A stretch of DNA of 5,597 bases from Akkermansia muciniphila. GTDB taxonomy: Bacteria; Verrucomicrobiota; Verrucomicrobiia; Verrucomicrobiales; Akkermansiaceae. This document shows positions 1 through 5,235 of this stretch, piece by piece. Numbering within the stretch: position 1 is the first letter of the stretch; each line of letters begins with the position of its first letter. The notes under the pieces are model-generated. The model was not told where the DNA came from and did not search any database. It saw only the letters and a program-made list of their open reading frames with translations. The position numbers and the translations under genes are program-made. Location of the stretch: NCBI GenBank assembly GCA_943324575.2, contig CALPMD020000103.1:1-5597 (forward strand). Direction: 5' to 3'.

Positions 1-923
1 CGCATCCAGTCGGGCAGCAGGCCTTTGGGCTGGGCGTCGATCAGGACTTTTTTCGAGTAGAGTGCGACGCCGCCCTCGACCTTGCCGAAGCCCATGCGCT
101 CGGGGTTTTCGCTCGGCGCGAAGATCAGCGCGTTGATCGCGATCGGCGCGTCGGCGCTGAAGTGGAGACGATAGGCGGGCTCATCGAAGGCTTTGCAGGC
201 GAACTGATAGAACGCCTTGTACTCGTCCTCGGAGATCTCTGACTTGTTCTTCAGCCACAGCGCCTCAACTTCGTTGATGCGCGTGCCGTTGAGGAAAATC
301 GGGAAGCCGACGAAGTTGCTGTAAGTCTCGATGAGGTGCTTGATGCGAGTCTCCTCGGAATACTCGGCGAGCTCCTCCTTGAGGTGCATGACGATCTTGA
401 CGCCACGCGATTGGTCGGGCGATTCCTCGATTTCGTAGCCGGTTTTGCCATCGCTGATCCAGACGAGCGGCTCGCCATCGGCTTGCCAGCTGCGGCTGTG
501 GACTTTCACTTCATCGGCGACCATGAAGGCCGAGTAGAAGCCGACGCCAAACTGGCCGATCATGTTGCCCGGCGTGCTGCCGCTGTCCTTGACCGATTTG
601 AGGAAGGCCTTGGTGCCCGAGTGGGCGATGGTCCCGAGGTTTTTGATCAACTCCTCACGGGTCATGCCGATGCCGTGGTCGGCGATCGTAAGAGTTTTCG
701 CTTCCGCATCGGTGGTGATGTGGATTTCCAGCGGCAGGGTCGGCTCGTGCACGTTCTTTTCCGTCGCCTCGATGTGGCGGAGTTTCTCCATCGAGTCCGA
801 GGCATTGGAGATCAACTCCCGCAGGAAGATCTCCTTGTCGGTGTAAAGGGAGTGAACGACGAGATCGAGCAGTTGCTGGATCTCGGCTTGGAAGGTGTGC
901 TTTTCAACGGTGGTTTCGCTCAT
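1..923 (-). CDS. htpG: Molecular chaperone HtpG (bacterial Hsp90), N-terminal part, cut by left window edge
   Basis: ATP-dependent cytosolic Hsp90-type chaperone that remodels client proteins with DnaK. Translation of the minus strand from the ATG at 923 gives 307 uninterrupted codons with the GHKL (Bergerat) ATPase fold in order: the ELISNASD helix at residues 36-43 with the expected catalytic Glu36 and Mg-binding Asn40; the ADHGIGM nucleotide-binding loop at 81-87; the ATP-lid segment GTIAHSGTKAF at 97-107; and the glycine-rich IGQFGVGFYSAF at 122-133. The start of the middle domain follows, with the typical WLKNKSEISEDEYKAFYQ at 223-240. The rest of the middle domain and the dimerisation domain lie beyond the left edge (full-length HtpG is about 600-650 residues). 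The start is fixed by the usual short N-terminus (about 10 residues before FQAEI). No Shine-Dalgarno sequence is visible before the ATG. A sigma-70-like promoter lies about 35-60 bases upstream; no CIRCE element was seen. Identification is essentially certain. Confidence 0.98.
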   Translation of the reverse strand, partial: MSETTVEKHTFQAEIQQLLDLVVHSLYTDKEIFLRELISNASDSMEKLRHIEATEKNVHEPTLPLEIHITTDAEAKTLTIADHGIGMTREELIKNLGTIAHSGTKAFLKSVKDSGSTPGNMIGQFGVGFYSAFMVADEVKVHSRSWQADGEPLVWISDGKTGYEIEESPDQSRGVKIVMHLKEELAEYSEETRIKHLIETYSNFVGFPIFLNGTRINEVEALWLKNKSEISEDEYKAFYQFACKAFDEPAYRLHFSADAPIAINALIFAPSENPERMGFGKVEGGVALYSKKVLIDAQPKGLLPDWM

Positions 924-958
924 AATAAAATGTGGGGGTGGTTCTTGGGAACGGCGAA

Positions 959-986
959 AATCTAACCATCCGTGCCCGGCTGTCAA
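959..986 (-). promoter_or_regulatory. Predicted sigma-70-type promoter of htpG
   Basis: Read on the minus strand, a perfect TTGACA (981-986) is followed after 16 bases by TAGATT (959-964), matching the TATAAT consensus at 4 of 6 positions. Transcription would begin near 952, giving a leader of about 29 bases that contains no purine-rich Shine-Dalgarno sequence. The element lies in the divergent spacer between htpG and the DUF1460 gene and points at htpG. Seen in sequence; activity is inferred. Confidence 0.6.
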
Positions 987-1125
987 AATTTTCGAGTTCG
1001 AATGGATCATTTAAAGGCCGGACGGCGGCGTGACAATCAAAAACCCGCAAGCACGGGGCCACCGCATTGCGCCGAGGAATCATAAGTTAGCCAATTGTCC
1101 CTTTGCGCGACGACGGGAATCGGCT

Positions 1126-2094
1126 ATGGGTAGCAGTGTGAACGTGAAAATTTTACGATTGATTCTCGCTGTGACCGCTTGGGGAGCGGGTGCCGTGCTG
1201 GCGCAAAAGCCGGTGCCACCGTCCGCCGGCCCGCGCCTGCCGCTCGCGACTGTCTTCCAGGGCGAGTCGAAGTTTCAAGCGATAGTGGCCAAGGCCGAGC
1301 GCGAAAACTGGCGTAGCTTGCCGTTGGGCGAACGGACGGTCCGTGTTGCCCGGGAATTGCTGGGAACGCCTTACATCAACTACTCGCTGGAGGTCGACGA
1401 CAAGATCGAGTCGCCAGTGGCCAATCTCGAGGCGATGGATTGTTGGACGTATTACGAAAACGCATTGGCATTTGCCCGCATGCTGCGCTACCAGCCCGGC
1501 CCCTACAAACCGCAGGACCTGCTGCACATGGTGGAAATCGAACGCTACCGCAACGGCGTTTGCACCGGCAGCTACCTGAGCCGGATGCATCACTTGGAAG
1601 AGGTTTTTCACGACAACCAGCGCCGTGGCTACGCGACCAATATCACGGCCCGCCTCCCGGGTGCCGAGCGACTGAAACGCGAAATCCACGAAATGACCGT
1701 CCAGTGGAAGAACTACCGCTACTTGCGCAGCAATCCGTCGTTGATTGAGCCGATGGGCAAAATCGAGGAGCAAGTTTCGAGCCTGCCTGTCTATCATGTG
1801 CCAAAATCAAAGGTCCGCAGTGCCGAGAAATACCTCAAGAACGGCGACATTTGCGCCATCACCACCCATGATTCTTACGGCTACACCTCGCACGTGGGAA
1901 TGATCGTGAGGGTTAAGGACCGGGCCTATTTCAGCCATGCCACTTCGGACCGCGACAAAGGACGCCAAGTCATCATCGACCGCCCGATCACCGACTATGT
2001 GAACGGGGCTAGCAAGCATGCGGGGATCATCATCTGCCGACCCAGCGAGGTGCCGCCGTCGCCGATGTGGCAAAACCGCGTGGCGACGAAATAA
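1126..2094 (+). CDS. Secreted DUF1460 protein, probable N-acetylmuramoyl-L-alanine amidase-like / NlpC-P60-fold cysteine hydrolase
   Basis: Predicted exported cell-wall enzyme of the DUF1460 family (PF07313), an NlpC/P60-like cysteine-hydrolase group related by structure to peptidoglycan amidases. From the ATG at 1126 it is 322 residues. A signal peptide is clear: a basic start (K8, R11), a hydrophobic core at about 9-23, and a likely cut after AVLA (residue 26), with no lipobox Cys. Family signatures follow: GTPY at 80-83; MDCWTYYENALA at 105-116 with probable nucleophile Cys106; ERYRNG and SRMHHLEEV at 139-159; GDICAITTH at 240-248; SHVGM at 255-259 with probable His256; and FSHATS at 269-274, where His271 may complete the triad. 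The frame stays open upstream to a GTG at 1030, but that adds 32 polar, arginine-rich residues before the signal peptide, so the ATG is preferred; GTG at 1138 is also possible. Only a weak GGGA precedes the ATG. Exact substrate is unknown. Divergent from htpG and convergent with glgA, so probably its own transcript. Confidence 0.85.
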   Translation: MGSSVNVKILRLILAVTAWGAGAVLAQKPVPPSAGPRLPLATVFQGESKFQAIVAKAERENWRSLPLGERTVRVARELLGTPYINYSLEVDDKIESPVANLEAMDCWTYYENALAFARMLRYQPGPYKPQDLLHMVEIERYRNGVCTGSYLSRMHHLEEVFHDNQRRGYATNITARLPGAERLKREIHEMTVQWKNYRYLRSNPSLIEPMGKIEEQVSSLPVYHVPKSKVRSAEKYLKNGDICAITTHDSYGYTSHVGMIVRVKDRAYFSHATSDRDKGRQVIIDRPITDYVNGASKHAGIIICRPSEVPPSPMWQNRVATK

Positions 2095-2108
2095 GCGGAG
2101 GGTATAGA

Positions 2109-3692
2109 TCAAGCTTTCGCGAATTCGCGGAAGGGAGCCACCGACAAACTCTCGGCCATCGCCTTGATGACCTCGCCCGATTCCTTTTCGACAAGAGGCC
2201 GCGCGAGCATTTCTTCGTAGATGCCGATGTAACGGCGTGCCACCTCTTTGTGGCTGAATTCCTTCTCGCTTTCGATCATGATTCTGCGGATCTCGCGTTC
2301 GCGGATTTCTTGGGGCAGCGCGTAGAATTCCATCGCCCGGTCAATCGCCCAGCGGAAACCTTCGGAATTGTAATGATCAAAGCGGAATCCATTGCCCGTT
2401 GAGCTTTCCACGTCCAACGGACGGATTGTATCGTAAAGCCCACCCGTGGAATGCACCACGGGCAGCGAGCCGTAGAGTGGAGCCGTCATCTGCGGCAGTC
2501 CGCAGGGCTCGAAGAGCGATGGCATCAACATAAAGTCGGAACCCGCATAGGCCAAGCGCGACAGGCGCTCCTCGAAATCGACGATGGCGACACGCTCACT
2601 CAGATCGAAGGCACAAATAATCTTGTCGATCCATTCTTGGTGCGGTCCGTTGGCGACGATAACGATTTGAAGGTTACGCTGCCAGTAGTCGGAGACCACC
2701 GAATGGAGGATTTCCGTCAGCAGCTGCGGCCCTTTCTGCACGGGATCGAGACGGGACGGCCAGAAGAAGACGGGAGCATTAGCGTCTTCCTTGAGCTGAA
2801 GCTCTCGTTGCAGGGCGCGCTTGTTCGCCGCTTTGCCGATCGGGAAGTCGGCGACGGTGTAGGTTTGAGCCAGCGCATCGTCGGTCGATGGATTATAGGA
2901 AACATCGGGCGCGTTGAGAATACCCGCGGAACAACCCGCGTGATATTTGGCACGCAATTCGGCCCGCACCGAATCGGGGACTACCGAGTGCCAACCTTCC
3001 ACCACTTCCCACAGGAAACGCGGGCTGACCGTATTGATATAGTGCGCCGCGAATATCCCGGAAGTCAGCAAATCGACCGGTACGTTCGAGCGGGCTTGAT
3101 CATAGCTGCTGGGCTGCCCAGTGAAATACAGATTCATCCAAAACTCCGCGGCATCGATGCCCGCCTCCTCGACCTGTGCCAATGAGACCTGCCTGGTGTG
3201 GATGTTGTGGACCGTGAACAAGCATTTGATGCCCCGCCGACGCGCCATGCCAGGGATCAGCGAGGTCATCCAGTCATTGCAGTGAATCAAATCTGGCATC
3301 ACCCGCGGAATGATATGATTAATCAGCTCGCGTTGGAAAACCAGGGCGATGCGCATCGCCTCGTCTGAATGATCGCTGTAAACTTGCTCCCGATAGTAGA
3401 AAATCCGGTCTTCTGCCAGGTGGATGTGCGCTTCCGGCAGGACCTCGTGGTATTTTCTCAGTTCCTTTTCATGAAAGCTGAAGATGTCGCCCTGAAACAT
3501 CCGCCGGTAGTTCGGCATCGCGACGTGAACGTCGGCGCCGAGCTCAAACAAGGCCGATACCAAGGACGCCGAAACATCGGCCAAGCCGCCCGCCTTCGCG
3601 GACATCCGCTGCGCCATGTTCCCCATGCCAGGTGGCAAGTAGGTGATTTCCGGCGTGACGATGAGGATTCGTGGCTTGGTTTGACTTGGCAT
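2109..3692 (-). CDS. glgA: Glycogen synthase (GT5 family, ADP-glucose type)
   Basis: Cytosolic glucosyltransferase that extends alpha-1,4-glucan chains from a nucleotide sugar (normally ADP-glucose in bacteria), the elongation step of glycogen storage. The 527-residue product has the GT5 order of motifs: KAGGLADV at 33-40 (sugar-nucleotide KxGGL); IHCNDWMT at 136-143; TVHNIH at 160-165; NTVSPRF at 220-226; GILN at 257-260; the start of the second Rossmann domain with SRLDPVQKG at 313-321 (Arg314 and Lys320 as phosphate contacts); AYAGSDFMLMPS at 381-392; FEPCGLPQM at 394-402 with Glu395 and Cys397; and STGGLYDT at 415-422. It is longer than the usual roughly 480 residues, partly because about 12 extra residues separate the first strand from KAGGL. 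The ATG at 3692 gives the normal short lead-in (PRILIVTPE). No strong Shine-Dalgarno sequence; a lone TAGAGT hexamer (3723-3728) lies 30 bases upstream without a good -35. No glgB, glgC or glgP neighbours, so it appears to stand alone. UDP-glucose use cannot be excluded from sequence. Confidence 0.97.
   Translation of the reverse strand: MPSQTKPRILIVTPEITYLPPGMGNMAQRMSAKAGGLADVSASLVSALFELGADVHVAMPNYRRMFQGDIFSFHEKELRKYHEVLPEAHIHLAEDRIFYYREQVYSDHSDEAMRIALVFQRELINHIIPRVMPDLIHCNDWMTSLIPGMARRRGIKCLFTVHNIHTRQVSLAQVEEAGIDAAEFWMNLYFTGQPSSYDQARSNVPVDLLTSGIFAAHYINTVSPRFLWEVVEGWHSVVPDSVRAELRAKYHAGCSAGILNAPDVSYNPSTDDALAQTYTVADFPIGKAANKRALQRELQLKEDANAPVFFWPSRLDPVQKGPQLLTEILHSVVSDYWQRNLQIVIVANGPHQEWIDKIICAFDLSERVAIVDFEERLSRLAYAGSDFMLMPSLFEPCGLPQMTAPLYGSLPVVHSTGGLYDTIRPLDVESSTGNGFRFDHYNSEGFRWAIDRAMEFYALPQEIREREIRRIMIESEKEFSHKEVARRYIGIYEEMLARPLVEKESGEVIKAMAESLSVAPFREFAKA
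2114..2133. repeat. 20-base near-perfect palindrome at the 3' end of glgA, possible terminator hairpin
   Basis: A perfect 12-base palindrome CGCGAATTCGCG (2118-2129) is extended to 20 bases with a single mismatched pair. As RNA it can form an 8-bp stem with one G-U pair and an AAUU loop. It sits within the last codons of glgA and 19 bases after the stop of the convergent DUF1460 gene. No U-tract follows on either strand, so it is not a classical intrinsic terminator; it could still act as a hairpin-type end signal for the DUF1460 transcript. The structure is seen; the role is inferred. Confidence 0.35.
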
Positions 3693-3864
3693 GGCTGAAA
3701 TCAGGCAAAAAAGAATGTCGTTACTCTAGTTGTAGGAATAGTGCTGATTTTTTGGTGAGATCACCATCTCAATCTGCTGGGTCGCCCGATTATTTTTCCG
3801 GCAGCGCCGTTCCTCCTACGCCTTGTGGGTTTGAGACCACTTCTAGCGATCGCCGTGCCATGAA
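3693..3864. other. Spacer between the NUDIX gene and glgA
   Basis: This 172-base, relatively AT-richer spacer holds no supported gene. Read toward glgA it contains the TAGAGT hexamer at 3723-3728 and a 6-bp inverted repeat with a 4-base loop (TGAGAT/ATCTCA, 3756-3771) about 40-55 bases before the implied start of transcription. Its length suggests glgA is transcribed separately from the upstream NUDIX gene. No clear terminator with a T-tract was found for the NUDIX gene. Confidence 0.5.
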
Positions 3865-4500
3865 TCAGCCGATTTCTTCCGCAAGGTGTCGGATGCAAAA
3901 CTGCGACCACGTTTCAAGACGCTCAAACAACGAACCATTCAAGTCCGCCAGCGCGGTGAATCCCAAGTCCAATAGCGCATCTTCCCGCGATGCCACAGCG
4001 TCCGATTTCAAATCAATCAAATGCACGATGCCCAAGTGGACTTGCCCCACGGAGTTGGACTCGTCGTTAAGCAAGGCGATGATGCGGTGAGTGTGTTCTT
4101 CGGGCAGATCCAGTTCCTCTTCAATTTCGCGGGTGACGGCTGCGTGGTAGGCATCCGACCCAGTCCGTCCAGCGTCCGTGTCGATCGGGTTGACGTGGCC
4201 ACCCACGCCCACGGAGATTTTCGCGTGCAGGCGGCTCTCGCCACCGGCCTTGCCGCGGGTGTAGTGGAGGACTCGGTCACCGCATCGGAAAATGCAGTAG
4301 GGAATCAACTGCTTGTGGTTGGGATCCTCCTCTGCGGCAGCACGGTCCATGAAAAAGTGATTTGCCGGATCGAGCAGGCGGGCGATGGCCGCATCCAGTC
4401 CGGCAGTCTGAATTCCTTCAAAGGCTCCGATTTCATTCAACAAGGTGCGTGGCACCACCAACACTTCTTCTCCAGCGTACTTCGACATGCCAGCGAGCAT
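3865..4500 (-). CDS. NUDIX-type hydrolase, predicted phosphoesterase (COG4112-like)
   Basis: Probable cytosolic hydrolase of a nucleoside-diphosphate-linked or related phosphate substrate; the substrate is unknown. The 211-residue product has an N-terminal region with EEVLVVPRTLL at 11-21, a mid-strand IPYCIFRCGDRVLHYTR at 66-82, and a Nudix segment with GVGGHVNP at 98-105 and REIEEEL at 124-130, where Glu125, Glu128 and Glu129 are the expected metal ligands. The classical box is imperfect: the upstream Glu position holds Asp116 and the Gly before the final hydrophobic residue is Asp131. This layout, with a longer insert after GGHVNP, fits the predicted phosphoesterase subgroup of NUDIX proteins as I recall it. 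The ATG at 4500 is chosen because GAGAGG lies 7 bases upstream; a GTG at 4515 would put that signal inside the gene, and an ATG at 4488 is a less supported alternative. Transcribed toward glgA with a 172-base gap, so co-transcription is doubtful. Confidence 0.85.
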   Translation of the reverse strand: MLAGMSKYAGEEVLVVPRTLLNEIGAFEGIQTAGLDAAIARLLDPANHFFMDRAAAEEDPNHKQLIPYCIFRCGDRVLHYTRGKAGGESRLHAKISVGVGGHVNPIDTDAGRTGSDAYHAAVTREIEEELDLPEEHTHRIIALLNDESNSVGQVHLGIVHLIDLKSDAVASREDALLDLGFTALADLNGSLFERLETWSQFCIRHLAEEIG

Positions 4501-4503
4501 AAG

Positions 4504-4513
4504 CCTTCCTCTC
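4504..4513 (-). promoter_or_regulatory. Ribosome binding site deciding the NUDIX gene start
   Basis: On the minus strand GAGAGGAAGG precedes the ATG at 4500; its GAGG core (ending at 4508) is 7 bases from the start codon. It is the clearest Shine-Dalgarno sequence in the window and supports ATG 4500 over GTG 4515. Confidence 0.65.
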
Positions 4514-4596
4514 ACTTCGCCAAGCCCTCATCCAAACAATCAGCTCCCGCGCCGCAAGTCCGCGCAAAGAATCTGACAATTTTCTGAAAAATCCTC

Positions 4597-4623
4597 TTGC
4601 CGGCGCGCCATGTCGCCGATAAA
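4597..4623 (+). promoter_or_regulatory. Possible promoter of the tRNA-Ala gene
   Basis: TTGCCG (4597-4602) and GATAAA (4618-4623) are separated by 15 bases and lie 18 bases before the first base of the tRNA. Hexamers match the consensus at 3 and 4 of 6 positions and the spacing is short, so this is only a candidate. Placement just ahead of a stable RNA gene is the main support. Confidence 0.3.
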
Positions 4624-4641
4624 CCTCCGCCCCACCCGAAA

Positions 4642-4717
4642 GGGGCGTTAGCTCAGTTGGTAGAGCACTTGCATGGCATGCAAGGGGTCAGCGGTTCGAA
4701 TCCGCTACGCTCCACCA
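4642..4717 (+). tRNA. tRNA-Ala, anticodon GGC, with encoded CCA
   Basis: A complete 76-base cloverleaf. The acceptor GGGGCGU pairs with ACGCUCC and includes the G3-U70 wobble pair, the main identity element for alanyl-tRNA synthetase. The D arm is GCUC/GAGC with an 8-base loop containing GG. The anticodon stem CUUGC/GCAAG closes the loop AUGGCAU, with anticodon GGC at 4675-4677, which reads GCC (and by wobble GCU) alanine codons. The variable loop is 5 bases. The T arm is AGCGG/CCGCU with loop UUCGAAU. Discriminator A73 is followed by a genomic CCA (4715-4717). It is not beside rRNA genes. Five T residues follow directly; no separate terminator hairpin is visible. No integrated element is present downstream in this window. 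Confidence 0.99.
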
Positions 4718-4735
4718 TTTTTGATCCCCCAAGTT

Positions 4736-5134
4736 TCAGTGGCGCATTCGATTGTGCAGCGCGGGATCGGGCAACGGGCAGACCGGGTGCTTCCCCATGA
4801 AACGATAGCGATTTTTCGCAACCCAGCGGTAGAGACCATCCCGCCACGCATGAGGAACAAAACGCACTAGGGAGAACAAGCGCCAGCCGCCGCCAAGCGC
4901 ACGGGCCAGCTCGATCCACCCATCGCTGCGTAGAAAAAGACAAGCATCGGTCTCCCGCAGCACAACCAGCGTGCCACCGTCCTCGGTGAGATGCGAAGCC
5001 AGATTCATGTCCTGCGCCAACCGCCCCTGCAGCGGCGCAAAGGCGATGCGTTGGTGCTTGTCGAAGCGCAGGATCAGCCGGACCGATGCCGTGCAAAGGG
5101 CACAATCGCCATCGTAAAAAAGCACCCATTCCAT
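4736..5134 (-). CDS. DCC-family (DUF393) thiol-disulfide oxidoreductase-like protein
   Basis: Small 132-residue protein of the DUF393 / DCC family, named for its conserved Asp-Cys-Cys motif and predicted to have a thioredoxin-like redox role; partners and substrates are not established. The N-terminus reads LFYDGDCALC (5-14), with Asp8 and the CxxC pair Cys11 and Cys14 placed as in the family. RFVPHAWRDGLYRWVAKNRYRF at 91-112 and GKHPVCPLP at 114-122 match the conserved family tail. No signal peptide or membrane segment is apparent. The ATG at 5134 places the motif directly after the first beta strand, as usual. No Shine-Dalgarno sequence precedes it; instead a promoter-like TAGGCT ends 6 bases before the ATG, suggesting a leaderless message. 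It ends 18 bases from the convergent tRNA and is divergent from radC. Confidence 0.93.
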   Translation of the reverse strand: MEWVLFYDGDCALCTASVRLILRFDKHQRIAFAPLQGRLAQDMNLASHLTEDGGTLVVLRETDACLFLRSDGWIELARALGGGWRLFSLVRFVPHAWRDGLYRWVAKNRYRFMGKHPVCPLPDPALHNRMRH

Positions 5135-5140
5135 GGCCAG

Positions 5141-5169
5141 AGCCTAGACCGCCGCCCTTGTGATTCCAA
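5141..5169 (-). promoter_or_regulatory. Predicted promoter of the DCC-family gene, leaderless configuration
   Basis: On the minus strand TTGGAA (5164-5169) is followed after exactly 17 bases by TAGGCT (5141-5146). Only 6 bases separate the -10 hexamer from the ATG at 5134, so a start 7 bases downstream of the hexamer would be the A of the ATG. Seen in sequence; function inferred. Confidence 0.45.
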
Positions 5170-5201
5170 TACCCAAATCCGCATGCGAAAATTTACCCTT
5201 C

Positions 5202-5230
5202 TTGCGCCAGCGACGAAAAAAAGCTAGTCT
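5202..5230 (+). promoter_or_regulatory. Predicted promoter of radC, leaderless configuration
   Basis: TTGCGC (5202-5207) is followed after exactly 17 bases by TAGTCT (5225-5230). Five bases separate the hexamer from the ATG at 5236, predicting transcription initiation at or within a base or two of the start codon. The GGGGA in between is too close to the ATG to be a normally spaced Shine-Dalgarno sequence. The same geometry is seen for the divergent gene. Confidence 0.45.
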
Positions 5231-5235
5231 GGGGA

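Noticed and set aside
336..965. 209-codon open frame on the plus strand opposite htpG
   Set aside because: It is the antisense shadow of a clear htpG coding frame; its translation has no recognisable domain and its existence follows from high-GC codon bias.
1153..1797. 214-codon minus-strand frame opposite the DUF1460 gene
   Set aside because: Antisense shadow of a gene with conserved family motifs; no motif of its own.
2451..3185. 244-codon plus-strand frame opposite glgA
   Set aside because: Antisense shadow; glgA motifs run continuously through this stretch on the other strand.
3756..3771. Inverted repeat TGAGAT-N4-ATCTCA upstream of glgA as an operator
   Set aside because: A 6-bp arm with a short loop is expected by chance fairly often in a 172-base spacer, and there is no second copy or known regulator match.
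3846..3853. GCGATCGC octamer resembling the cyanobacterial HIP1 repeat
   Set aside because: I noted only this copy; HIP1 is meaningful only when highly over-represented.
4021..4587. 188-codon plus-strand frame opposite the NUDIX gene
   Set aside because: Shadow of the NUDIX gene, which has the intact REIEEEL core and a good ribosome binding site.
4671..4684. Palindrome around TTGCATG-G-CATGCAA as an operator
   Set aside because: It is the anticodon stem-loop of the tRNA-Ala gene.
4642..4735. tRNA 3' end as an integration (attachment) site
   Set aside because: No integrase, no repeated tRNA 3' segment and no foreign genes nearby; an ordinary gene begins within 20 bases.
4597..4800. 67-codon plus-strand frame containing a GALAQLVEHLHGM-type sequence
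   Set aside because: Translation of the tRNA-Ala gene itself, a common false protein call.
4653..5129. 158-codon minus-strand frame ending in an ERSGFEPLTP-type sequence
   Set aside because: The ending is the well-known artefact of translating the antisense strand of a tRNA gene, and the rest overlaps the DCC-family gene in another frame.
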